A DNA stretch of 52,568 nt, from assembly GCA_964654825.1 (NCBI GenBank), contig CAZZKG010000023.1, positions 1 to 52,568 of the forward strand, given 5' to 3'. This stretch comes from CAZZKG01 sp964654825. GTDB lineage: Bacteria; Gemmatimonadota; CAZMKB01. The notes beneath the pieces are model-generated. The model was not told the origin of the DNA, made no database searches, and saw only the letters and a program-made list of their open reading frames with translations. Below, one piece after another: positions 33,731 to 41,540 of this stretch; position 1 is the first letter of the stretch; each line of letters begins with the position of its first letter. The position numbers and the translations under genes were made by a program.

Positions 33731-34478
33731 GACATCCTCCCGACGCGAGGAATCCTTTTTTTTCATCGACCGGGAATCTGTACGTGAACGGGAAGTCTCC
33801 TTCTCACCGGAGGAATCCTCCCATCTCGTGAAAAGTCTGAGGGCGGGTGTTGGTGATGAGGTTATCGCATCCGATGGTCTCGGTTCACTGTTTGATATCA
33901 CGATATGTTCCATCGGGCAGGTGGTCCATGGCGAGATCGCAGGGGTCCGGAAGGTGGAACCGGAGCCGTGTGTTGTAGTGCTGGCAGTCGGGTTGAGCAG
34001 GAATGATTGCATGAAGTGGATCGTCGAGAAAGCGACCGAGCTCGGTGCGGCTGTAATCGTACCTCTCCTGACAAATAAGTCTCTCCTGATAAAGAGCGAA
34101 GGGCAGAAACGCACGTTTGCGGAACGGATGCGACGGGTTGCCATCAGTGCTCTGAAACAGTCGAAAAGGGCCTACCTCCCGAGGATCGAGGAACCAGTGT
34201 TGTTCACACGATTCCTGTCGACCCGTGACCAGGAGCATGTCTCCATCATTCTGGATGAGCGGAGCGAAGATGGTACGATAAGTGATGTGCTTGCGGCCAA
34301 TCGGAGTTCATACTATACGATAGCTGTCGGGCCGGAGGGCGGTTTCGACGAAAGCGAGCGGATTTCTGCGACGCAATCAGGTTTTCTTCCGGCTCGACTC
34401 GGGTCTGCCCGCCTGCGTGTCGAGACTGCCTGTATTGTAGCTCTCACGGCTGTCAGATCCTCGAATAACTGGTGGTAA
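33714..34478 (+). CDS. rsmE: 16S rRNA (uracil1498-N3)-methyltransferase RsmE
   Basis: RsmE methylates U1498 of 16S rRNA. The 254 residues have the N-terminal PUA-like domain with SHLVKSLRAGVGDEVIASDG. The SPOUT-type methyltransferase core has VGLSRNDCMKWIVEKATELGA, the basic motif KQSKRAYLPRIEEP, the knot motif YTIAVGPEGGFDESE and the SAM-binding ending LGSARLRVETACIVAL. prmA, its usual neighbour, is missing. Overlaps dnaJ by 17 bases. Confidence 0.92.
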   Translation: MHYQGRTSSRREESFFFIDRESVREREVSFSPEESSHLVKSLRAGVGDEVIASDGLGSLFDITICSIGQVVHGEIAGVRKVEPEPCVVVLAVGLSRNDCMKWIVEKATELGAAVIVPLLTNKSLLIKSEGQKRTFAERMRRVAISALKQSKRAYLPRIEEPVLFTRFLSTRDQEHVSIILDERSEDGTISDVLAANRSSYYTIAVGPEGGFDESERISATQSGFLPARLGSARLRVETACIVALTAVRSSNNWW

Positions 34479-34483
34479 GGTGT

Positions 34484-34518
34484 GGTTTCGGGCGCACAGG
34501 GGACCTCGGTGCCTGACC
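34484..34518 (+). repeat. Conserved intergenic element, copy B (before HIT gene)
   Basis: It lies five bases after the rsmE stop and matches the element at 1964-1997 in 28 of 34 aligned bases with one gap; the same nested stem (GCAC with GTGC, AGG with CCT) can form. The next 40 bases also resemble copy A loosely (ACTCAGT, then an A-rich run), ending at the ribosome binding site of the HIT gene. Confidence 0.5.
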
Positions 34519-34573
34519 GTCTTCAGTGAACGAGACCACTCAGTAACCGTAAAAATAAACGCGAGGGTAGATC

Positions 34574-34915
34574 ATGGATTGTCTGTTCTGCAGTATCGCT
34601 CGTAGGGATATTCCTGCCTCGATCGTGTATGAAGATGAGGAGGTAATCGTTTTCAACGATATCGATCCGCAGGCCCCGGTACACGTGCTGATAATCCCCA
34701 AAAAACACATCTCGACAGTGAATGACCTTCCGGAGGAGGATTCCCTGCTCATCGGAAAGATGCTCCTCATCGCCAGGGATCTGGCAAAGCGACTGGATGT
34801 GAGCGAAGACGGATACCGGATTGTTATAAATTGTAACAGTGGGGCGGGTCAGACCGTATTTCATATTCATGCTCACCTGCTGGGAGGCCGAACCTTCAGG
34901 TGGCCTCCGGGCTAA
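34574..34915 (+). CDS. HIT family nucleotide-binding protein (HinT-like)
   Basis: HinT-type enzymes hydrolyse AMP conjugates such as adenosine phosphoramidates. The 113 residues have the N-terminal CLFC zinc pair, IPASIVYEDEEVIVFNDIDPQAP, HVLIIPKKHIS, and the histidine triad HIHAHLL near residue 98, with NCNSGAGQTVFHIH preceding it. Length is normal for the family. A 95-base leader with a conserved element precedes it, and a new promoter follows, so it is probably the end of the hrcA-dnaJ-rsmE transcript. Confidence 0.93.
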   Translation: MDCLFCSIARRDIPASIVYEDEEVIVFNDIDPQAPVHVLIIPKKHISTVNDLPEEDSLLIGKMLLIARDLAKRLDVSEDGYRIVINCNSGAGQTVFHIHAHLLGGRTFRWPPG

Positions 34916-34934
34916 TATATGTTCATAAATGAAC

Positions 34935-34963
34935 TTGACGGGAAGGCCAAAGGATATTATATT
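34935..34963 (+). promoter_or_regulatory. Strong candidate promoter for rpsU
   Basis: TTGACG (34935-34940) and TATATT (34958-34963) are separated by 17 bases, five of six matches each. Transcription would start near 34970, giving a leader of about 80 bases before rpsU. The stretch 34964-35040 is AT-rich and holds no other gene. Confidence 0.65.
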
Positions 34964-35052
34964 GATAAGTGAGAATATTTCAAACAGTTTAAAAAATCAC
35001 CCGTAAGTGTATATTTGTTTCAATTTTACCGTAAAGGGGGTTGATTTACTCG

Positions 35053-35235
35053 ATGACCGAGGTCGTAATAAACAGTGATGAGTCTTTCGAAAAGGCGTTA
35101 AAGAGATTCAAGAAAAAATGTGAGAGAGCGGGCATACTTTCGGATCTCAGAAAACACCGACACTTTGAAAAGCCGAGTGAGAGGCGAAAGAGGAAGCTGA
35201 GCGCTGCGAGACGCAAACAGAAGCGCTCTCCATAA
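35053..35235 (+). CDS. rpsU: 30S ribosomal protein S21
   Basis: S21 helps base-pair the 16S 3' end with mRNA. The 60 residues start MTEVVINSDESFEKALKRF and end in a basic tail (ERRKRKLSAARRKQKRSP), typical of the family. TTG at 35041 is in frame but lies directly on the AAGGGGG site; ATG 35053 gives the family start although its spacing is long (about 12 bases). It has its own promoter and a strong terminator. Confidence 0.92.
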   Translation: MTEVVINSDESFEKALKRFKKKCERAGILSDLRKHRHFEKPSERRKRKLSAARRKQKRSP

Positions 35236-35561
35236 TATCTGTAGGCATACCTTGATAGTGAACTTTTACGCGTACGGATTCAGGAATGACGAACAACTAT
35301 GGTCCTGTCCGTGAATGAGTCTCTCCTTCTCATCTGATGCCTTTCGGACGTTGAAACCAAGTGGGGGAGCAGAGCTCTCCCACTTTTGTTCAATATTTCA
35401 CAGTCTATTCTACTTGTGGTATCCCGGACCAATGCAGGTCCTTGTTAATCCAGAAACAGTACAAGAACGAGAACCACCTGTGAAGTACCAGGAACCGGAA
35501 CACGCTTCCTCTCTAGTTCGTTTTCGCCGTTGCGCCGATTTTATGACAATCGATTTACGGA
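35236..35561. other. Gap between rpsU and mutS2
   Basis: The gap of 326 bases contains the rpsU terminator (35359-35390). The open stretch 35315-35569 runs straight through the terminator hairpin and shows no recognisable protein. The rest (35391-35561) must contain the promoter of mutS2-dnaG-rpoD, but I see no clear -35/-10 pair; GGAACCGGAACACGCTTCC near 35490 is a short inverted repeat of uncertain meaning. Confidence 0.6.
35359..35390 (+). terminator. Rho-independent terminator after rpsU
   Basis: AAGTGGGGGAGC (35359-35370) pairs with GCTCTCCCACTT (35374-35385) over 12 positions with one G-U, a three-base loop AGA and a following TTTTGTT. This is the clearest intrinsic terminator in the window and separates rpsU from mutS2. 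Confidence 0.88.
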
Positions 35562-37949
35562 ATGGATGACCATACCTTTCAGGTCTTAGAATTCGACAAG
35601 GTCCTGGCGCTCGTCTCAGAGTTCGCAGATTCCGCCGCTGCCTCCGAAGAGATCCGGGCTCTTCTTCCTCTCGTGGATGTCACCTCAGCGAGAGAAGAAC
35701 TTGAGCTCGTGAGCCAGGCCAGGCGCCTCCTGGAGAAGCGGGTTCCTCTCCCCCCTCTCAGCGTTCCTGCTGCATTTCAATCACTGGGCCGCCTGGATGT
35801 CGATGGAGTTCTCCTCTCCGTCCCCGAGCTGGTCGGGATCTCGTTTGTCGTTTCGACCTATTCCCACACCGAAAAGATTATCAGAAAGGAACGCGACACA
35901 TCCAAAGCTCTCTATTCCATCCTGGAAGGTGTCGCTCCTGATCCACAACTTGCCGCTCTGATCGACAGAGCGATCGATCCGGAGACCGGTGTGAAGGAAG
36001 ATGCATCGAAGAAGCTCTCGAAGCTTTCCAATAACCTGAGGATGTCGAGAGACCGGATTGTGAGGGATCTTGAGGCGAAGCAGAAAGAGCTGGGAGGGAA
36101 TATTTCCACGGAAGCATCCATCACATTGAGAAATGGGCGCTATGTGGTACCGATTCGCGTAGAGTCACGGAAAAGGGTGAAAGGGATCATCCACGACAAG
36201 TCGAGAAGCGGACAGACAATTTTTCTCGAACCGGTTTCCATTGTTGAGTCGAACAACCTGCTGAAAGAGATGGAGATCGAAGTCGAACGCGAAAAAGCGA
36301 GGATTCTCCGAGAGTTGTCCGATTGTGCCGTGTCCAACCGTGATGGTATTTCCTTTGCCTACCATGCACTCGTGAGATTGGATTCTGTCTTTGCGAGAGC
36401 ACGGTGTTCGGTTGCCTGGGATTGCTATGAACCGGTACTCATGGCCCACGGAAATGACAGATTACGAATCATCAACGGCCGACACCCCCTTCTCCTGAAA
36501 AGGCTGCGTGATTGCGGTCAGGAGGAAGCACTCATTCCGCTCGTCCTCGAATTCGAAGAGGATGAGCAGACGCTTCTCATATCCGGTCCGAATGCAGGCG
36601 GGAAGACCCTCGTGCTGAAGACTGTCGGACTGCTTACCCTCATGACTCTCTCCGGGCTGCATATTCCTGCAGAATCCGGGACCGTCATCCCTTTTCCCAA
36701 TGGAGTGTATGTCGACATTGGTGATGATCAGTCGATCGAGAATGATCTCAGTACATTCTCATCGCACATAAAGAGGCTCGTCGAGATTCTCGAGAACGCG
36801 GGGCAGGGTACTCTCGTACTCCTCGATGAAGTGGGTGTGGGGACCGATCCGGTCGAGGGAATCGTCATAGCGAGAGCGACACTCGAGGTTTTAAACGAAA
36901 AAGCATCGAGAACGATCGCCACAACACATTACAGCCAGCTCAAAGGTCTGGCCGACGCAACCCGTGGGATACAAAATGCCTCTCTCTCTTTCGATTCCGA
37001 TAATCTCGAACCGACATTTCAGTTCAGCAAGGGATTACCCGGCAGGAGTATGGGGATCAGCATCAGCGAGCGGTTGGGGCTGCCGGCATCGGTTATCATC
37101 CGTGCAAAATCGTATCTTGATGATAAGGGAATGGCACTCGAGGATCTCCTCGGAGAACTTGAACAGCTGAAGCAGAATATGCTCGTGGAGCGTGAAGAGC
37201 TTCAGCAGAAAACCCTCGAGATGGAGACAGCTATCGGCAGGCTTCAGGAAGAGACGAGGATTTACAACCAGAAGAGCGAGGAAGCTTTCAGAGAGGCGAA
37301 AGAAGAATCGAGAAAAGCGTATCTCGAGGCGAGGAAAGAACTCGAAAATGCCGTCCGGAAACTAGAGGGAAGTGGGAACCGTGAAGGAATCATACGGGAG
37401 GCCAGGAGGAGGCTCGACCGTGGTCTGCGGGCGATCTCAGAGAGTATTATTCCCCACACCTCAACAATGGCTGACTACATACCCCGTGTGGGGGATGAGG
37501 TCGTACTCCCCGGTTTGAGCAACACGGCAACGGTCACCGGAGTTGCTGTCGATCGTGGCGAAGTGGAGGTCGAGGTGGCCGGGAAGTCGCTCAGGGTGGG
37601 GCTCGAGGTGATCGTCCCTTCTGACATATCCCGCACAAATGGGAAGAATGAGTACCCCACGGGTTCCGGGAGGATCATTCAGACAGATGTCAGTTCAGAC
37701 AACCGGACCGACAAGATTGATATACGCGGCTGCACGAGAGAGGAAGTCGGGTTCGAGCTATCGAAGGCGATCGACACCGCCATACTCCACGGATTGAAGG
37801 TTCTCAGGGTAGTACACGGAAAAGGGACGGGGGTGCTCCGTGATGAAGTGGGAAGAATTCTCAAGATGGACAAGAGAGTCAGAGTATTCAGGATGGGGAG
37901 ACCCTGGGAAGGGGGAAGCGGTGTTACCATTATCGAGGTCAATGAATGA
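35562..37949 (+). CDS. mutS2: Endonuclease MutS2
   Basis: MutS2 acts in recombination control and, as shown in Bacillus, splits collided ribosomes. The 795 residues have a clamp/core region, the Walker A ISGPNAGGKTLVLKT near residue 342, Walker B LVLLDEVGVGTDPVEG and a TTHYSQLK switch. A long coiled coil follows (residues about 520-640), and a C-terminal Smr domain begins at KIDIRGCTREE near residue 715, with VVHGKGTGVLRDEV as the nuclease motif. It lacks the mismatch-recognition domain I of MutS. ATGA overlap with dnaG. Confidence 0.95.
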   Translation: MDDHTFQVLEFDKVLALVSEFADSAAASEEIRALLPLVDVTSAREELELVSQARRLLEKRVPLPPLSVPAAFQSLGRLDVDGVLLSVPELVGISFVVSTYSHTEKIIRKERDTSKALYSILEGVAPDPQLAALIDRAIDPETGVKEDASKKLSKLSNNLRMSRDRIVRDLEAKQKELGGNISTEASITLRNGRYVVPIRVESRKRVKGIIHDKSRSGQTIFLEPVSIVESNNLLKEMEIEVEREKARILRELSDCAVSNRDGISFAYHALVRLDSVFARARCSVAWDCYEPVLMAHGNDRLRIINGRHPLLLKRLRDCGQEEALIPLVLEFEEDEQTLLISGPNAGGKTLVLKTVGLLTLMTLSGLHIPAESGTVIPFPNGVYVDIGDDQSIENDLSTFSSHIKRLVEILENAGQGTLVLLDEVGVGTDPVEGIVIARATLEVLNEKASRTIATTHYSQLKGLADATRGIQNASLSFDSDNLEPTFQFSKGLPGRSMGISISERLGLPASVIIRAKSYLDDKGMALEDLLGELEQLKQNMLVEREELQQKTLEMETAIGRLQEETRIYNQKSEEAFREAKEESRKAYLEARKELENAVRKLEGSGNREGIIREARRRLDRGLRAISESIIPHTSTMADYIPRVGDEVVLPGLSNTATVTGVAVDRGEVEVEVAGKSLRVGLEVIVPSDISRTNGKNEYPTGSGRIIQTDVSSDNRTDKIDIRGCTREEVGFELSKAIDTAILHGLKVLRVVHGKGTGVLRDEVGRILKMDKRVRVFRMGRPWEGGSGVTIIEVNE

Positions 37950-39736
37950 TGTCACCCATGGTGCCGCCGGAAATCATCGATGACATAAAAAACAGGCTGG
38001 ACATCCTCGAGCTCGTTTCAGATCACGTCGACCTGAAGCGTGTCGGGAAGAATTATCTCGGCCTTTGTCCATTTCATACGGAAAAAACACCTTCCTTCAC
38101 GGTCAGTCAGGAGAAACAGATCTATCACTGTTTCGGCTGTGGCAAAGGCGGTGACCTGATTTCTTTTTACATGGGGATCAGTAACGCGAGTTTCTATGAA
38201 GCATTGGAAGCGCTCGCCGGGCAGAGTGGGATAGAGCTGCCAACCTATCGCGATAAGCCGGATGGGCAGAAGGACTCAGTTGTCAAGGCCAACGAGGTGG
38301 CCATGATGATTTTCCACCGGATCCTGACCGAGTCGGATGAAGGGAAACCAGCTCTCCAATACTTGCAGTCACGACAGGTAACAAAAGCTACGATAAAAGA
38401 TTTCTTACTCGGTGTCGCTCCAACACGGTGGGAGGGTCTCATAAAAGCGTGCAGTGCACACGAGATCTCTCCTGATGTTCTTCTCAAAGCAGGACTCCTC
38501 TATCGGGGACAGGACGGGAAGGCATCGAGGGATCTCTTCAGACAGCGGTTGATTTTCCCGATCATGGATTCGCGATCCAGGGTCATCGGTTTTGGCGGCA
38601 GAGCGCTCGATGGGAGGGAACCCAAGTACCTCAACACACCCGAGACAAAAGTGTTCAGCAAGGGCAGAAACCTGTACGGTCTCCATCTGGCTAAAAACGA
38701 GATACGTTCGAAGAGAAGTGCAATCATCGTTGAAGGGTACATGGATCTTCTCGCCCTATATCAATCAGGATGCCGCAATGTTGTCGCTCCTCTGGGGACA
38801 TCTCTCACGGACGACCAGGCCCGATTGCTCTCGAAGATGTGTGATACCGTTTACCTGATGTATGACGGCGACAGAGCCGGCCGTAAGGCTGGTTTCCGAG
38901 GTGGTGATATCCTGCTTACCGAAGGTGTCGTGGCAAAATTCGTCGAGTTGCCTGATGGTGAAGATCCCGCTAGTTTTGTCTCAGAGTTTGGAATATCGGC
39001 CGTGGAAAATCTCATGAGTGAAGCTCTTGAAATTGTTGAAGCAAAGATCAATATATTGAGGAACAGGGGAGATATGCGGAGCGTGGAAGGGAAACGAAAG
39101 GCTGTTGGTTATATTTTGGACTCCCTTTTGGGGATTCGGGATGAGATCATGCGGACCCTGTACCTCGACAAGTGTGCTCGTGAACTGGATCTTCCCATTG
39201 AGCTCCTGTCCCGAGAACTGGAGCAGGTGAGACATCGAAAGAAGAGAGGTGTCGTTCCTCAAACCCGGGAACGATCAGCAGGGAAGTCGGTCCACGACCT
39301 CACTGAGAAGTATCTCCTTCTCCTTATCCTGGTCGAAAGCTGTCAGAGCTCTTCATTTATCGATACTGTAGCAGTTCTCGAGGTGGATGACTTCATCAAT
39401 GAGTCTTATCGGGAGATCTATCGGGTTGTAAAGGGGTTGGCCGGCCGTCAGGGGAATGTACTCGATCACGTGATGAGTGAGCTGCCGCAGGAACTTCATG
39501 CAACCGTGAGTGGTATCGCCCTGGACGAAGCCATCGTTCAGAATCCTGAAAAAATGCTCGAAGATTGTCTCAAAAAAATAAAAGCGAGGAAGATCAAAAA
39601 AAACATGAGCGAGATATCTGAAACTCTTCGCAGGCTGAGTCATGGGGAGAAAAAAGCAGAGGCTGATCGGCTTGCGAAGCAGTTCTATGAACTTTCACGT
39701 GAACTCTCTTCTCTGTTTTCGGAGGACACGGAATGA
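37946..39736 (+). CDS. dnaG: DNA primase
   Basis: DnaG synthesises RNA primers at the replication fork. The 596 residues carry the zinc-binding domain with C41-x2-H44 (CPFH) and C62-x2-C65 (CFGC), the catalytic core, the TOPRIM domain with IIVEGYMDLLALYQSG and VYLMYDGDRAGRKAG, and a C-terminal helicase-binding region of low conservation. Two ATG codons at 37946 and 37949 are both usable; the first overlaps the mutS2 stop. rpoD follows 22 bases later, the classical macromolecular synthesis order (with mutS2 in place of rpsU at the front). Confidence 0.94.
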   Translation: MMSPMVPPEIIDDIKNRLDILELVSDHVDLKRVGKNYLGLCPFHTEKTPSFTVSQEKQIYHCFGCGKGGDLISFYMGISNASFYEALEALAGQSGIELPTYRDKPDGQKDSVVKANEVAMMIFHRILTESDEGKPALQYLQSRQVTKATIKDFLLGVAPTRWEGLIKACSAHEISPDVLLKAGLLYRGQDGKASRDLFRQRLIFPIMDSRSRVIGFGGRALDGREPKYLNTPETKVFSKGRNLYGLHLAKNEIRSKRSAIIVEGYMDLLALYQSGCRNVVAPLGTSLTDDQARLLSKMCDTVYLMYDGDRAGRKAGFRGGDILLTEGVVAKFVELPDGEDPASFVSEFGISAVENLMSEALEIVEAKINILRNRGDMRSVEGKRKAVGYILDSLLGIRDEIMRTLYLDKCARELDLPIELLSRELEQVRHRKKRGVVPQTRERSAGKSVHDLTEKYLLLLILVESCQSSSFIDTVAVLEVDDFINESYREIYRVVKGLAGRQGNVLDHVMSELPQELHATVSGIALDEAIVQNPEKMLEDCLKKIKARKIKKNMSEISETLRRLSHGEKKAEADRLAKQFYELSRELSSLFSEDTE

Positions 39737-39758
39737 GTCACCGCACAGGGGTTAAGCG

Positions 39759-41495
39759 ATGTCTGGCCGTCTGACCGGAAAACTGCTCCAGGAGATCCTC
39801 AGGATCGGTAGATCGAAGGGATTTCTTACCTACAGAACACTCAACAATCTCATTCCTGAAGGCATAACCGATACCGATGAGCTGACTACACTGATCGACA
39901 GACTTTCAGATCACGGTGTCGAGGTCGTCGAATCGGAAGAAGAATACTGGGAATCTCCATACCTGAGGGGGCGGAAGAGCAGGACAATTTCAAAAGCGGT
40001 AAAATCAGAAGACACTATCAAGATGTATCTACTGGAGATGGGGAAGGTACCACTCCTGGACCGACAGGGCGAGATCGAGTACGCTCGAAAGATCGAATCC
40101 GGGAGAAAACTCATGATCGAGACACTCTTTAAGACCTATTCCACGATACAGGGATTGAAAGAAATTGCGAAAGACCTTTCTGAGGGGAAGATCAATTTCG
40201 AGGATGTCGTGAATCTCGAACTCGAAACCTGGAGCGAGGAGCATGACAGTGAGAGTGGGGAAAAAGAGGTTTTGAAGAGAATCAATAGAATCGAGCGGTT
40301 GTTCACGGAAATACAGGAGACCCGGGGGAAAAGGGCCCGGTTGAAAAAGGAGAAGGACAGAGAATCCGTAGAGAGTGATCTCAGGAAGAAATACAACAAA
40401 CTAAATAAAGAGGTCAGGAAACTGGATCTGACACAGAAACAGGTTGACTACCTCATTGATCGAGCGAAATCCATCGAGTCCGATGTTCAGAAAGCTCTCA
40501 CAGAGATCACGAGCCGGTCCGATGACCTTGAGATGTCACCAGAGAAATTGATCGAGATAACGAGAAACAGATCCGCCAATCAGAGGTGGAGGCTTCCCCG
40601 AAAGGCTGTGGCTCTCAGGAATCTGCCGGAGGATGAGCGGAACGAACTCCTCGACGTGGTCGAACAGGCTGATGCGAAAATATTCGAAGCTGAGCACATA
40701 ACCGGGCTCAGCAGGATACGATTCCTCGCTCTCATGTCGAGATTGAGAGAGCTGGAGACGGTGGTTTCCCAGGCAAAGAGATCGATCATCGAGGCAAATG
40801 TAAGGCTGGTGATCAGCATCGCGAAGAGATATCTCAACCGTGGACTCGAATTTCTAGATTTGATTCAGGAAGGCAACAGTGGGCTAATGCGGGCCACGGA
40901 AAAATTCAATTACAAGAAAGGTTACAAATTCAGTACATACGCGACCTGGTGGATCAGACAATCCATCACCAGGGCGATTGCCGATCAGGGCAGGACGATC
41001 CGGATTCCCGTTCACATGATCGAGGCGATCAACAAGGTAAATAAAGCCTCCCGGAAGTTTGTCCAGCAGCATGGACGGGAACCACTGCCCGAGGAACTTT
41101 CGTTGAAACTCAATCTGCCAACCAAACGGATCAAAGCGATCATCAAAGTGGCACAGGAACCACTTTCACTCGATCGTCCCCTTAAAGATGATGACGACAG
41201 TCATCTCAGAGATATTATCGAAGATACCAAGGGGATATCCCCGCTGTACTCTGCTGCATTCTCCATGTTGAGGGATCAGATCGACATGGCGCTCCAGATG
41301 CTGACCAGGCGTGAGGAAAAAGTTGTGCGATTGAGATTCGGTATCGGTGATGGTTTTCCCCGAACGCTCGAAGAGGTCGGGAGCATCTTCAATGTTACGA
41401 GGGAGAGAGTTCGTCAAATCGAAGCGAAGGCGCTGCGCAAACTGAGGCATCCGAGCAGGAGTGACATCCTGAGAGGATACATCGATCTGGTATAG
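39759..41495 (+). CDS. rpoD: RNA polymerase primary sigma factor RpoD (sigma-70)
   Basis: The 578 residues show region 1.1 (RSKGFLTYRTLNNLIPE and IDRLSDHGVEVV), region 1.2 (DTIKMYLLEMGKVPLLDRQGEIEYARKIE), and a charged non-conserved insert of about 200 residues. Region 2 (RLVISIAKRYLNRGLEFLDLIQEG and YKFSTYATWWIRQSITRAI) recognises the -10, followed by region 3. Region 4 is RTLEEVGSIFNVTRERVRQIEAKALRKL. The intact region 2.4 and 4.2 fit the consensus-like promoters seen in the window. It is the housekeeping sigma. Confidence 0.96.
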   Translation: MSGRLTGKLLQEILRIGRSKGFLTYRTLNNLIPEGITDTDELTTLIDRLSDHGVEVVESEEEYWESPYLRGRKSRTISKAVKSEDTIKMYLLEMGKVPLLDRQGEIEYARKIESGRKLMIETLFKTYSTIQGLKEIAKDLSEGKINFEDVVNLELETWSEEHDSESGEKEVLKRINRIERLFTEIQETRGKRARLKKEKDRESVESDLRKKYNKLNKEVRKLDLTQKQVDYLIDRAKSIESDVQKALTEITSRSDDLEMSPEKLIEITRNRSANQRWRLPRKAVALRNLPEDERNELLDVVEQADAKIFEAEHITGLSRIRFLALMSRLRELETVVSQAKRSIIEANVRLVISIAKRYLNRGLEFLDLIQEGNSGLMRATEKFNYKKGYKFSTYATWWIRQSITRAIADQGRTIRIPVHMIEAINKVNKASRKFVQQHGREPLPEELSLKLNLPTKRIKAIIKVAQEPLSLDRPLKDDDDSHLRDIIEDTKGISPLYSAAFSMLRDQIDMALQMLTRREEKVVRLRFGIGDGFPRTLEEVGSIFNVTRERVRQIEAKALRKLRHPSRSDILRGYIDLV

Positions 41496-41540
41496 AGGCT
41501 GTTTTGTACATCAAAACGGCAGGAGAGGAGTCTGATTGTT

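Noticed and set aside
35315..35569. Open frame of 84 codons before mutS2
   Set aside because: It reads through the strong rpsU terminator hairpin and shows no conserved sequence.
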